Counted from the stretch's first letter, positions 50,534 through 59,967 are shown. The stretch: DNA of 64,000 nt from an uncultured Oscillospiraceae bacterium (GCA_900544375.1 UQUZ01000006.1:19794-83793); one strand, 5' to 3'. A program made the numbers and translations. The notes: generated from the sequence alone by a model not told the origin.

Positions 50534-50562
50534 TTGACAGGATTGTATCAATTTATTATACT
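50534..50562 (+). promoter_or_regulatory. sigma-A promoter of the SGNH gene
   Basis: TTGACA (50534-50539), 17-base spacer, TATACT (50557-50562). It overlaps the opposing promoter almost completely. Confidence 0.75.
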
Positions 50563-50570
50563 TTTGTCAA
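50542..50570 (-). promoter_or_regulatory. sigma-A promoter of the redox operon
   Basis: Minus strand TTGACA (50570-50565), 17-base spacer, TACAAT (50547-50542), with the palindrome in the early transcribed region. Confidence 0.75.
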
Positions 50571-50617
50571 TAAATATAATTCATTTCGTTTAAAAATTCT
50601 TTTGGATGGTGCGTTGA

Positions 50618-52168
50618 ATGCTCAGTGTTTCACTTGTTCAATTGATGAGTTTGTTCAAAGGGCTGCAAGATAAAATAGGGCTTTGGCTCATGGTGGCGCT
50701 GTGTATTCTGGCATTGCTGGGTTCCAGCGCCTATTTTCTTGTGAAAAGCCTGATCCCGCCGGTGCCGGAATCCATCGAAATCGGTCAGGCGGACGCGCCG
50801 AGCAACCGCGGCAAAGCGGATTATGCGCTTATGCAGGCGCTTACGGCGCGCAAGGAGCCGGTCACCTGGGTGTTCGCGGGGGACAGCATCACGCACGGCT
50901 GCATGCACACAGACTATCTGCGCAATTATCAGGAGCATTTTACACAGGCGCTCAAAGCCACACCGGAGCGCGCGCGCGACACGGTGGTGAACACCGGCGT
51001 ATCCGGCGCCACGACGCGGGAGCTGATGGAATATTTCAACGCCTGGGTGGCGGATTACCAGGCGGACGTCGTCTTTCTCTGCTTCGGGATGAACGACTGC
51101 GCAACGGATGGAATCACGCCGGAAAGCTATGCCGGCAATCTGCGCGAGGCGGTCAGGCGTATCCGGGCGGCCGGGGCAATCCCCGTGCTGCAAACGCCGA
51201 ACACAAGCAACCGCCAGCGCAAGCTCAGGCCCTATCTGGAGGCGGCGCGGGCGCTCGTGCGGCAGGAGGAGATTCTTCTGATCGACCACAACGCTTTCTG
51301 GTCGTCTCATCCAAAAGAAGTGAAAAAGCTGATGGCGGACGGCATCCACCCGAACGAATACGGGCACCTGATGTGGGTTCGCTATCTGCTGCAATCGCTT
51401 GAGCTGTGCGTATCCGAAGAGGGAATCTTTGTATCTGGCAGCTATCATGATCTTTCACTGCCGGAGGATCCGGACCCAGCGCGGGCGGAATTTTCCCTTG
51501 ACAAAGCCAAAAGCGCCTTGTTTGCGCCGTATTTTTCGCCCGGGCAGCCCTTCGTTTGGGTGTATCTCGGCGGCGGGACGACCGCTGGAACGCGTTTCAG
51601 TCAAAACGGCGCGCGGGCCTACCCGGAGCATATCCAGGAGGTATCCCGCTGGGAAATGATTGGCGACGAATATACGAGCCGGATGCGTTATGCCATCAAC
51701 CAAGCGCACAGCGGCGATACAGTTTCCGACATGCTGCTGCATTACGATGATTGGGTGGGCCGTTTTCACCCGTCGGTTGTGTCGATCATGCCGGAGTTTG
51801 AAGGAGAGAAATCAGGCCTGAATGTGCAGGCGCGGTTTGAGCATGACTTGAGCGCGCTCATTAGCAGGGCAAAGTCGGATGGCGCCCTGGTGATCCTGCA
51901 AATGCCGTTGACCCTGCGGAAAGATTTGAGCGGCTGCCTTGCCACGATGAGGAACCTTGGGCAGCAGGAGGGTGTGATATTGCTTGATCTTACGCGTTTG
52001 GCGCAGGAAACGGCGCAGAACGATGCGCGCGTACAGGAGCGATGGTTTGATGAAAACGGCCGCCCGAACGAAGAAGGGGAGCTTGTGATCGCACGTTACT
52101 TTTGCACGACCCTCCTGGATGTGCCGAAAAACAGCCGAATTTTGACAAAACACTATTCCTGTGTATAA
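50618..52168 (+). CDS. membrane-anchored protein with two SGNH domains, the second inactive
   Basis: A 516-residue protein with one N-terminal membrane helix (about residues 22-45). The first SGNH/GDSL hydrolase domain (about 80-270) is complete: FAGDSITHG (Ser), NTGVSGATT (Gly), CFGMNDC (Asn) and DGIHPNEYGH (Asp/His). The second (about 310-510) aligns with it from end to end (WVYLGGGTTAG, AHSGDT, ENGRPNEEGE) but lacks the Ser, Asn, Asp and His. The active domain probably cleaves an ester on the cell surface, such as an acetyl group on polysaccharide. The start at 50618 has a poor ribosome site; ATG 50645 is an alternative. The GntR gene follows. Confidence 0.75.
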   Translation: MLSVSLVQLMSLFKGLQDKIGLWLMVALCILALLGSSAYFLVKSLIPPVPESIEIGQADAPSNRGKADYALMQALTARKEPVTWVFAGDSITHGCMHTDYLRNYQEHFTQALKATPERARDTVVNTGVSGATTRELMEYFNAWVADYQADVVFLCFGMNDCATDGITPESYAGNLREAVRRIRAAGAIPVLQTPNTSNRQRKLRPYLEAARALVRQEEILLIDHNAFWSSHPKEVKKLMADGIHPNEYGHLMWVRYLLQSLELCVSEEGIFVSGSYHDLSLPEDPDPARAEFSLDKAKSALFAPYFSPGQPFVWVYLGGGTTAGTRFSQNGARAYPEHIQEVSRWEMIGDEYTSRMRYAINQAHSGDTVSDMLLHYDDWVGRFHPSVVSIMPEFEGEKSGLNVQARFEHDLSALISRAKSDGALVILQMPLTLRKDLSGCLATMRNLGQQEGVILLDLTRLAQETAQNDARVQERWFDENGRPNEEGELVIARYFCTTLLDVPKNSRILTKHYSCV

Positions 52169-52169
52169 T
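52142..52169 (+). promoter_or_regulatory. promoter of the GntR gene within the SGNH 3' end
   Basis: TTGACA (52142-52147), 16-base spacer, TATAAT (52164-52169), 38 bases before the GntR start. Confidence 0.7.
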
Positions 52170-52207
52170 TAAGATATGGATTTTTTTGGAAGAAGGGTGC
52201 GAAACGT

Positions 52208-52939
52208 ATGCTGGATAAAGCAAGCTACACTCCTTTATATATTCAGGTGAGAGAGTATATATTAAACCGCATTCGAATGGGAGATTATAAGGTAGGCGAC
52301 CGCCTGCCCACTGAGAAGGAGCTTATGGAGCAGCTGCAAGTTGGACGGGCAACCGTGCGTGCCGCTCTCAATGAGCTGGAGCATGAAGGCCAGGTGGAAA
52401 AGCGGCACGGAATCGGCACGTTTGTAAAAGAGCCAAAGCGGGAGCTAGGCTTTGAACCGTTAATTTCTCTTTCCCACTACCTGGATAAAATGGGCATCCG
52501 TTGTGTCAATCGCGTGGTGAAGGATGAGCCGGTTACGGTGGAAGCCGGCGTCCTCAGCGAACGCTGGGCGCCCGGTAGGGTGGTGCGCCGCCTCAAGCGT
52601 GTGCGCTATGGCGAAAAAATCCCGGTGGCTGTGGAGGATAACTACTTTACACAGGAGCTTTATGAACGCATTGCCGGGAGCGCGCAGAGCGAGGCCTCGA
52701 TTGCGCATGTGATCCTTACGCAGGAGGATTTGAGCGTGGGAAAAATCGATTATTCAATCGTGCGCCGCGTACCGACGGAGAAAGAGCAGGCGGAGCTGCG
52801 TGTGCTACCGAACCAGCGCGTGCTGGAAATGACGCGCTGGCTGTATTTTGAGGGGGATGAGGCGCCTTCCAATTTTGTGCGCTTCGTCATGCCGGAGCAC
52901 TTTATGGATTATCCCTTCGCCGCCATGAAACGGGATTGA
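52208..52939 (+). CDS. GntR/HutC-family transcriptional regulator
   Basis: A 243-residue regulator. Residues 1-75 form the GntR winged helix (PLYIQVREYILNRIRMGDY, LPTEKELMEQLQVGRATVRA). Residues 85-240 form a UTRA ligand domain with the usual ending (RVLEMTRWLYFEGDEAP, FVRFVMPEHF). UTRA regulators bind sugars, sugar phosphates or similar. It follows the SGNH gene and has its own promoter; the palindrome at 50514 is the likely target. Confidence 0.88.
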   Translation: MLDKASYTPLYIQVREYILNRIRMGDYKVGDRLPTEKELMEQLQVGRATVRAALNELEHEGQVEKRHGIGTFVKEPKRELGFEPLISLSHYLDKMGIRCVNRVVKDEPVTVEAGVLSERWAPGRVVRRLKRVRYGEKIPVAVEDNYFTQELYERIAGSAQSEASIAHVILTQEDLSVGKIDYSIVRRVPTEKEQAELRVLPNQRVLEMTRWLYFEGDEAPSNFVRFVMPEHFMDYPFAAMKRD

Positions 52940-52991
52940 ACAAAAAACAAATGCGCCGCGTTTGTTTTGCCGGATAGGAGGCGGTTGGCAT

Positions 52992-53171
52992 TTGAACATA
53001 CAGATAAACCCTGAAAAGCAGTTTCAGCGCATAGAAGGCTTCGGAGCCAGCGGCGCCTGGTGGGCACAAATCGTGGGCGGATGGGAACACATTGATCCCG
53101 CAAGCGGCAAGCCGGTCCGCGCTCCGCGCTCCGTGAACACTCTTCTATTTTTATTGTTTGTATTCCACTGA
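52992..53171 (+). pseudogene. N-terminal stub of a GH30-like glycosidase
   Basis: A TTG start at 52992 follows AGGAGG. The first 45 residues (QFQRIEGFGASGAWWAQIVG, then GWEHIDPASGKPVR) match the beginning of GH30 endo-glycanases or glucosylceramidases, which are 400-500 residues long. After residue 45 similarity ends, a hydrophobic unrelated tail follows and the frame stops at 53169-53171. The rest of the GH30 gene is missing, replaced by the sequence leading to the six-hairpin glycosidase. Confidence 0.6.
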
Positions 53172-53308
53172 GCACGCGCGCTTTGTCCGGCGGAAGCGAT
53201 CAATCTCGTGAAAAAGCTTCTGCGGCACTCCTTGAAAAAGGGGAAGGCAAGGCCTGGCGATACACAGCGTTAGAAATGAGAGCTGACAAGGCGTGGTGGA
53301 GGGGGTTT

Positions 53309-55066
53309 ATGAAAAAGCTGATTTTGGATCGTGACGTTAAAATTTATGCCCATTTGCAGGAGAATGGCAATCACTATGTAATCCCGTCGGCGGCTCAGCC
53401 CAAATCATTTGTGGGAAACGCGTTTTTATGGGCGCTGGATGAGGGCGAGGATACCTGTTCACTGCTTCAAACAACCGGAGGCTATCGGGTGCGGCACAGT
53501 CGGGCAGGGGTCGATATCTTTTTTGATGCGGATTACAGCACTGTCGTGTATAAAGGGGTTCCATCCTGCGATTTTCTTGGAAATGCGTTTTGTGTGCGGG
53601 TGGATGGCTCAGACGCCTTAGAGCGGGCAATGGCAAACTTCTATTGGAAGAGCATCTTAAACCAATGCGCCGAGCGCTCCTTTATGCGCAGAAAAAAGCG
53701 GCTGCGGGAGGGCTATGTTCTTTCAACGCTGGAAACAAAGTTTTATGGGGGCACTTACCCCGCTGTGGATCACGAATTCCATATTCGCGGTAGGGTAGCG
53801 ATGGGCGACGCCTTTGATTTGCAGGTGGTCCGCAGAATGCTGGAATTGCAGCTGCGTCTCATGCGCACAGATTGGCGGCGGCAGTTCCGCATTCCGTGTT
53901 CTCTACAACCGAATGGGCGGAGGGAATACCGCGTATACCGCAAAAGCAAGGATAAAAAGGTAAAGGCCGTAATGTTTCTGCTCACAGGCGTAATCGAGCT
54001 GGTGGAAGAGCTATATCATTACTTCTGCCTGACTAAGGACCTTGGGTTTGTAAAAAAGCATTTGGGCACTCTGGAGCGCGGGCTTTGCTTTGCAGAGCGG
54101 TTTCTGGATGGGAATGGCCGCCTTTGGGGCGATGTGTATTATGAAGATCAAGTCATAAAGGATGGCGCCAATGCACAGGCGCAGGCCTTTGCCGTGCATT
54201 CGTTCGAGTTAATGGCGCGGCTTGAAGCCATTGCCGGAGCCCCGGAAAAAGCGGATCGTTATGCAGCGTTGGCCAATAAAATGCGGCACAATTATATACA
54301 GCCTATCCCGGAGGGCTATTGGAGTGAGCGGGACGGCCGCTATGTGGATTGGATCGACCGGCAGGGTGCGGCGCATGACCATATCCATTTGCTGAGCAAC
54401 GCCTTGTCCGTCACCTTCGGTTTCAATGATCCCACCAGAAACGAAACGGTGAACGCCGTGATCGAGCAGTATGACGATGTTTTTCAAAAGTTCCCATCCT
54501 TTGTCGCGGCAAAAATTGAGGATTATACGCAGTCGGAAATTGGCGTGGGTGGCCCGTATGATTTGTGCGCCGCCGGGCGGTATTGGTGCCACGATGCAAA
54601 ATACAGGCGGGAAAAGGCGGATGCAGCCCTGCTCAAGCGCCAGTTAGAGCGGGTTGCCCAGCAGGCCGGGGCCGACAATTTTGATATGGGCGAGCGGTAT
54701 GATATGAATTATATTTACTATAACACGGGGGAAGAGAGCAAACGAAATTGGCACGGCTCGCCTTCCTATTATGAATACCCGAATGTGTTTCTTGATGTGC
54801 TGGTGCATGACTTTTTGGGGCTCCGGCCGGATGAAGCGGCAGATCTTTTGGTTGCCCCTTGCTGCACGGGCGATACACAGGTTTCCATGGCGAGCTTTGG
54901 CGTGGCTTATCGGCTATCTGGGCAAGGCTTTTCAATCCGGAATATTTCTGGCGTATCCAAAAAGGTGCGTGTTGATCTATCGAAGATTTTTGCCGGTTGG
55001 AAGGATTGTCACGGCGCATCCGGCGCCGTCTACACGCTGCTGCCGAATCAAAGCCTGCATTTTTAA
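53309..55066 (+). CDS. six-hairpin (alpha/alpha)6 glycosidase-like protein
   Basis: A 585-residue protein. About 150 N-terminal residues are beta-rich; the rest forms an (alpha/alpha)6-type catalytic region with motifs such as GRLWGDVYYEDQVIKDGANA, EGYWSERDGRYVDWIDRQGA and the end FLGLRPDEAADLLVAPCCTG. This resembles GH65/GH78/GH94-type six-hairpin enzymes but I cannot name the family or catalytic pair. No signal peptide, so probably cytosolic. ATG 53309 follows GGAGGGGG at 6 bases; the frame is open back to 53183 without homology. The GH30 stub upstream suggests a former hemicellulose cluster. Confidence 0.6.
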   Translation: MKKLILDRDVKIYAHLQENGNHYVIPSAAQPKSFVGNAFLWALDEGEDTCSLLQTTGGYRVRHSRAGVDIFFDADYSTVVYKGVPSCDFLGNAFCVRVDGSDALERAMANFYWKSILNQCAERSFMRRKKRLREGYVLSTLETKFYGGTYPAVDHEFHIRGRVAMGDAFDLQVVRRMLELQLRLMRTDWRRQFRIPCSLQPNGRREYRVYRKSKDKKVKAVMFLLTGVIELVEELYHYFCLTKDLGFVKKHLGTLERGLCFAERFLDGNGRLWGDVYYEDQVIKDGANAQAQAFAVHSFELMARLEAIAGAPEKADRYAALANKMRHNYIQPIPEGYWSERDGRYVDWIDRQGAAHDHIHLLSNALSVTFGFNDPTRNETVNAVIEQYDDVFQKFPSFVAAKIEDYTQSEIGVGGPYDLCAAGRYWCHDAKYRREKADAALLKRQLERVAQQAGADNFDMGERYDMNYIYYNTGEESKRNWHGSPSYYEYPNVFLDVLVHDFLGLRPDEAADLLVAPCCTGDTQVSMASFGVAYRLSGQGFSIRNISGVSKKVRVDLSKIFAGWKDCHGASGAVYTLLPNQSLHF

Positions 55067-55341
55067 AAGCTTTCCATTCGGGCAAAGGAACGGTAGAAAT
55101 GAAAAACAGCTTGTCATTGCTGGCCCGGCAGAGCGCTGGGCCTGTATTTTTTGAATCGATTGCTTCCTGACGCGTAGTTCCTCTGTGCTTCTATTTTTCT
55201 TTTCCACTCTTTTGGAATATTTGTGGTGAAAAGGCAAAGAATAACGACGCAGAAAAGCCGAGCGCTATCAAGTGGGGCTTTTCAAACAGGGAGGCCGCGC
55301 AGAGGCGCTGCGCGGCTCTGTGAAAGGAAGGAATCATACGC

Positions 55342-55695
55342 ATGATCTTTTTGAAAGCGTTTCTGGTTGGCGGGCTGATCTGTGCCGTAGGCCAAATTTT
55401 AATTGACTGGACGAAATTGACGCCCGCAAGAATTCTGGTGCTGTTTGTTACGCTGGGCGTGCTGCTTGGCGCAATTGGCCTTTATGAGCCGCTGGTAAAG
55501 TGGGCCGGCATGGGGGCCAGCGTCCCTTTGACGGGTTTCGGTTATCTGTTGGCGAAGGGAACGAAGGAAGCCGTGGCCAGCCAGGGCTTGCTCGGTGTGC
55601 TGACGGGGCCGTTGACAGCCGGTGCGGCAGGCATTACGGCTGCGATGATCAGCGGGCTGTTGGTGTCCTTTTTTGCAAAGCCGAAGGATAAATAA
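55342..55695 (+). CDS. spoVAE: stage V sporulation protein AE
   Basis: A 117-residue membrane protein with four helices. FLKAFLVGGLICAVGQILID, KLTPARILVLFVT and VPLTGFGYLLAKGTKEAV are the SpoVAE/SpoVAEB signature. It belongs to the channel that moves dipicolinic acid and calcium into the forespore. AAAGGAAGG precedes ATG 55342. The usual neighbours spoVAC and spoVAD are not adjacent here. A CCGCGCAG / CTGCGCGG hairpin lies at 55301-55318 in the leader. Confidence 0.9.
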   Translation: MIFLKAFLVGGLICAVGQILIDWTKLTPARILVLFVTLGVLLGAIGLYEPLVKWAGMGASVPLTGFGYLLAKGTKEAVASQGLLGVLTGPLTAGAAGITAAMISGLLVSFFAKPKDK

Positions 55696-55889
55696 AGGCT
55701 GCGATGGCAAATGGGGACTCTGGCTTCACAATGCAGATGCAGCGCGCGCTTTTGTATTGCCTGTGCAGTGGTTTCCGATAAACGTTGCCTTCCGCGCCGA
55801 AAAAACTTGAAAAATCCGCCGGGGATTACTATAATTAAATTTACGAGTAATTTCATATTGAAATCCCTGGAAAGGCGGTTTTTTGGAAG

Positions 55890-57326
55890 ATGGCAGAGCA
55901 GAAGAAAATGGTGGAGGAAATTACCTCCATGGAGGAAGATTTCGCCAAGTGGTATACGGACGTTGTGAAGAAAGCGGAGCTTGCCTCCTATTCCTGCGTG
56001 CGCGGCTGCATGGTGGTGCGACCTTACGGCACGGCGCTGTGGGAGAATATCCGCGATAACCTCGATCGGCGTTTCAAGGCGCTGGGGCATGAAAATGTGA
56101 TGATGCCCCTGTTTATTCCGGAAAGCCTGCTCCAAAAGGAAAAGGATCATGTGGAGGGCTTCGCGCCAGAGGTGGCGTGGGTCACGCACGGCGGCGCGGA
56201 ACAGCTTCAGGAACGCCTGTGTGTGCGCCCGACGAGCGAAACGCTCTTCTGCGATCACTATGCCCAGGTTATTCATTCCTACCGTGATCTGCCCAAGCTC
56301 TATAACCAGTGGTGCTCCGTTGTGCGTTGGGAGAAGACAACGCGCCCGTTTTTGCGCACCATGGAATTTTTTTGGCAGGAAGGCCACACCATGCACGAGA
56401 CCCCACAGGAGGCGGTGGAGGAAACGGAGCGCATGCTCAACGTCTACGCGGATTTCTGCGAGCATGACCTTGCGATTCCCGTGGTCAAGGGCCGTAAGAC
56501 GGACAAGGAAAAATTTGCAGGCGCGGAGGCAACCTATACGATTGAAGCGCTCATGCACGATGGCAAGGCTCTTCAGAGCGGCACGAGCCACTATTTTGGC
56601 GACGGGTTTGCCCGTGCGTTCGACATCCAGTTCACTGGGCGGGACAATACGCTCCAATATCCGCACCAGACCTCCTGGGGTATGTCAAGCCGTATCATTG
56701 GCGCGATTATCATGACGCACGGGGATAATAACGGCCTCGTTCTGCCGCCGGCCGTCGCACCCGTACAGGTGGTCATTCTGCCGATTGCAATGCATAAAGA
56801 AGGCGTGCTCGATAAGGCGATGGAACTGCGTGACCGTCTGGCGGCAACATTCCGCGTCAAGGTGGATGACAGTGATAATTCCGCTGGCTGGAAGTTTGCG
56901 GAGTATGAGATGAAGGGTGTGCCGCTGCGGCTGGAGATTGGCCCGAAGGACATTGCCAATAACCAGTGCGTTCTAGTGCGGCGTGATAACCGCGAAAAAA
57001 CCTTCGTCTCACTCGATCAACTGGAAGCGGCCATCGCAGAGCAGCTGGAGGCCGTGCGTGCCGGGCTTTATGAAAAAGCGCTCGCCCGCCGCGAAGAGAT
57101 GACTTACAGCGCCAAAACCTTGGAGGAACTCAAGGATCTTGCAGAGCACAAGCCTGGCTTTATTAAGGCGATGTGGTGCGGCGACCTCGCCTGTGAGGAA
57201 GCTCTCAAAGAGGAAGCGGGCGTTACCTCACGCTGCATCCCCTTTGAGCAGGAGCAGCTTGCCGATACCTGCGTTTGCTGTGGTAAGCCGGCAAAGCATA
57301 TGCTTTACTGGGGCAAGGCGTATTAA
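55890..57326 (+). CDS. proS: prolyl-tRNA synthetase, type 3 (archaeal/eukaryotic-like)
   Basis: A 478-residue class II synthetase charging tRNA-Pro. It has motif 2 (RWEKTTRPFLRTMEFFWQEG), motif 3 near SWGMSSRIIG and the C-terminal domain ending in GKAY, with Cys-rich zinc segment DTCVCCGKPAKH. The lack of the editing insertion and the ending identify the short type 3 form. The start at 55890 has GGAAG upstream. No T-box leader was found in the 195 bases before it. Confidence 0.95.
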   Translation: MAEQKKMVEEITSMEEDFAKWYTDVVKKAELASYSCVRGCMVVRPYGTALWENIRDNLDRRFKALGHENVMMPLFIPESLLQKEKDHVEGFAPEVAWVTHGGAEQLQERLCVRPTSETLFCDHYAQVIHSYRDLPKLYNQWCSVVRWEKTTRPFLRTMEFFWQEGHTMHETPQEAVEETERMLNVYADFCEHDLAIPVVKGRKTDKEKFAGAEATYTIEALMHDGKALQSGTSHYFGDGFARAFDIQFTGRDNTLQYPHQTSWGMSSRIIGAIIMTHGDNNGLVLPPAVAPVQVVILPIAMHKEGVLDKAMELRDRLAATFRVKVDDSDNSAGWKFAEYEMKGVPLRLEIGPKDIANNQCVLVRRDNREKTFVSLDQLEAAIAEQLEAVRAGLYEKALARREEMTYSAKTLEELKDLAEHKPGFIKAMWCGDLACEEALKEEAGVTSRCIPFEQEQLADTCVCCGKPAKHMLYWGKAY

Positions 57327-57355
57327 CAGATATCAGACATCCAAATTCAAGCAAT

Positions 57356-57392
57356 CAGCGCCTGCGGCAGAAATGCCGCGGGCGTTTTGACG
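57356..57392 (+). terminator. terminator of proS
   Basis: CGCCTGCGGCA / TGCCGCGGGCG around GAAA, followed by TTTTG. Confidence 0.85.
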
Positions 57393-57470
57393 ATATGACA
57401 GGATTGTCATGCAACCAAGCGAAAAATATGATATACTCGATTCAGATGAAATAAATAGGGGCGGATGTGC

Positions 57471-58169
57471 ATGCGGATTTTGCTGGTGGAGGATGACCGT
57501 ACAATCGCCGTGGGGCTCGTCTATGCGCTTGAGCAGGAGGGCTATGCCGTGCATCATGTGCCGGATGCTGCCGGGGGCAAATTGGCGGCGGAGCGGGAGC
57601 CGTTTGACCTTGCCATCCTCGACCTGATGCTGCCGGATGGCAGTGGATATGACGTTTGCCGGGCATTGCGGGCAAATAGGGAAACCCCTGTGATTTTTCT
57701 TACTGCATGTGACGATGAAGTGAATGTGGTAATGGGCCTTGAGATGGGGGCAGACGATTATGTGACGAAGCCTTTCCGCATCCGGGAGCTCATGGCGCGC
57801 ATCAAAAACGTGCTGCGCCGCCGGGGCCGCCCGGATACGGAAGCGATCCGGCTGGGCAATATATGGATTTATCCGGCCCAGGCGCGCGTGATGCGGGGCG
57901 GACAGGAGGTTTTTCTTACAGCGCTGGAATATCGCCTGTTGCTGACGTTTGCATCCAATGAAGGGCAGACGCTCACTCGCGGGCAATTGCTGGAAAGCAT
58001 TTGGGATGCGGCAGGCGACTTTGTTAACGACAACACACTGACTGTTTACATCAAGCGGCTGCGAGAAAAGCTTGAGGACGACCCGCAGAAACCGCAGCTG
58101 ATACAGACGGTGCGCGGGCTAGGTTACCGGGCCGTAGGCAGCGCGAAAAATGCAGAGGAGCATCGTTGA
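57471..58169 (+). CDS. OmpR-family response regulator
   Basis: A 232-residue regulator. The receiver has Asp8/Asp9, the phospho-acceptor Asp51 (DLMLPDGSGYD), the Thr in FLTACDD and Lys in TKPF. The C-terminal winged helix ends with TVYIKRLREKLEDDP and VRGLGYRAV. It should be phosphorylated by the kinase at 59968-60975, from which it is separated by a glycosidase gene. The ATG at 57471 is preferred over 57465 by spacing to AGGGGCGG. Confidence 0.92.
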   Translation: MRILLVEDDRTIAVGLVYALEQEGYAVHHVPDAAGGKLAAEREPFDLAILDLMLPDGSGYDVCRALRANRETPVIFLTACDDEVNVVMGLEMGADDYVTKPFRIRELMARIKNVLRRRGRPDTEAIRLGNIWIYPAQARVMRGGQEVFLTALEYRLLLTFASNEGQTLTRGQLLESIWDAAGDFVNDNTLTVYIKRLREKLEDDPQKPQLIQTVRGLGYRAVGSAKNAEEHR

Positions 58170-58279
58170 ACGCTTTTATCATATTGTATGCCTTTGGAAT
58201 GGGGGCAGGATCGCGGCTATGCGCTGAAAACCGCTGTTGACAAAAATAAGCATCAATTTGATGAGAAACAGGAGACGCT

Positions 58280-59941
58280 ATGAAAACAAGATGGTATAAA
58301 GACGCGGTTGTTTATCAGATTTATCCGCGCAGCTTTCTGGATTCCAACGGCGATGGCGTCGGTGATTTAAACGGCATTCTGCAAAAGGCTGATTATCTGA
58401 AGGAGCTCGGCATAGACGCCGTATGGCTGTCGCCCTGCTACAAATCGCCAAACGACGACAACGGCTACGATATCAGCGATTATCGCGACATCATGGATGA
58501 ATTCGGTACGCTGGCAGATTGGGAAAAGATGCTGGAGGCCTTTCACAACCGTGGAATCAAGGTGCTGATGGATTTGGTTGTCAATCACACGTCGGACGAG
58601 CACCCGTGGTTTCAAGAGAGCCGGAAGGATCGGACAAACCCTTACAGGGATTATTATATCTGGCGCGACGGCATCGGGCCGGATCACAAAACGCCGCCCA
58701 ACAACTGGCGCGCTTGTTTTGGAGGCTCTGCGTGGGAATATGATGAGGCGACCGGGCAGTTCTATCTGCATCTGTTCAGCAGGAAGCAGCCGGATCTGAA
58801 TTGGGATCATCCAAAGGTGCGCGAGGAAGTGGCGGCCATCTGCAACTACTGGCTGGAAAAAGGGGTGGATGGATTCCGGTGCGACGTTATTACCTATATT
58901 TCAAAGCCGGAAGATCTATACCGCGCGTCACAGAACGACGTTGTGGTCGGCCCACGCTGGAAGGAATATATGCAGGAGCTTTCCGAACGCTCGTTTAACC
59001 AATTTGACACGATGATTGTCGGCGAGGCAGCAGGCATAGATTTTGCTCGCGCCTGCGAGATTACGCAAGAGGGCGCGGGGCTATTGGATCTGCTCTTCCA
59101 CTTTGAGCACGTCGGTGCGCGTGCCGTCTGCGCCTACAACCAGAAATCTACCAATCTGCGCCGCTGGAAGCGCACGCTGTTCCGTTGGCAGGAGCTGCCG
59201 GAGGGCTCTTGGGGCGCTTTGTATTATGAAAATCACGACCAATCAAGGAGCATTCCGCGGTTTGCCCCTGCGGGTGCGCACCGCGCGGCAGCCGCGAAGA
59301 GCCTCGCGATTTCCCTGCTGTTTCAAAAGGGGACGCCCTTTATCTACCAGGGACAGGAGCTTGGCATGACAAACTGCCCGTTTAAAAGCGCGGATTACCG
59401 CGACATTCAGTCCGTCAATCAGCTGGCGGCAGCTCGTAAAAAGCCGTTTGGCAGCATTGTTGCCTATTTTACCGAGCGATATTTGCAACGGTATGCGCGC
59501 GATAACGCCCGTACTCCCATGCAGTGGAGCGATACGGCAAACGCAGGCTTTACAAGCGGCACGCCATGGATGAAAATCAATGAAAATTACCGGGAGATTC
59601 ACGCGGATGCACAGTTGAAAGACCCGGATTCCGTATTCCGCTTTTATCAAAAGGCATTGGCGTTGCGCAAGACATATGCGGATATTGTGCGAGACGGCGC
59701 ATTTGTGCCCATTGATGCGCAGAATAGGGAGGTGCTTGCCTTTGCCCGGCGGCTTGGAAGCCGGCAGCTTTTGGTTGTATGCAGCCTGTCGCCGAAGCCG
59801 GCACGCGTCAAAATCCCTGCGGAGCTCTGTACAGGCGGCGCGCAGCTTTTACTGAGCAATATGGAAGCCCCGCCTGCGCTTACAGAAACAATGCGCCTTG
59901 CACCCTGTGCCAGCGTGGTATGGGAATTGTGCATGGATTGA
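58280..59941 (+). CDS. GH13 alpha-glucosidase (oligo-1,6-glucosidase type)
   Basis: A 553-residue cytosolic amylase-family enzyme. The Ca-binding loop DSNGDGVGD (residues 21-29) and the catalytic triad are present: nucleophile Asp202 in GFRCDVI, acid/base Glu249 in IVGEAAG and Asp320 in ENHDQ. GH13 subfamily 31 members cleave isomaltose, maltose or trehalose-6-phosphate; the exact substrate cannot be fixed. Cys201 replaces the common Met beside the nucleophile. GGAG precedes ATG 58280. It sits between the response regulator and its kinase. Confidence 0.9.
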   Translation: MKTRWYKDAVVYQIYPRSFLDSNGDGVGDLNGILQKADYLKELGIDAVWLSPCYKSPNDDNGYDISDYRDIMDEFGTLADWEKMLEAFHNRGIKVLMDLVVNHTSDEHPWFQESRKDRTNPYRDYYIWRDGIGPDHKTPPNNWRACFGGSAWEYDEATGQFYLHLFSRKQPDLNWDHPKVREEVAAICNYWLEKGVDGFRCDVITYISKPEDLYRASQNDVVVGPRWKEYMQELSERSFNQFDTMIVGEAAGIDFARACEITQEGAGLLDLLFHFEHVGARAVCAYNQKSTNLRRWKRTLFRWQELPEGSWGALYYENHDQSRSIPRFAPAGAHRAAAAKSLAISLLFQKGTPFIYQGQELGMTNCPFKSADYRDIQSVNQLAAARKKPFGSIVAYFTERYLQRYARDNARTPMQWSDTANAGFTSGTPWMKINENYREIHADAQLKDPDSVFRFYQKALALRKTYADIVRDGAFVPIDAQNREVLAFARRLGSRQLLVVCSLSPKPARVKIPAELCTGGAQLLLSNMEAPPALTETMRLAPCASVVWELCMD

Positions 59942-59967
59942 TCGGCGAAAGAGAGAGGAAGATTCAC

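Noticed and set aside
50630..51448. 272-codon minus-strand frame
   Set aside because: Antisense to the intact first SGNH domain.
55696..55889. Possible T-box leader before proS
   Set aside because: No T-box bulge sequence or terminator/antiterminator pair is visible.
55542..56666. 374-codon minus-strand frame
   Set aside because: Antisense to proS and spoVAE.
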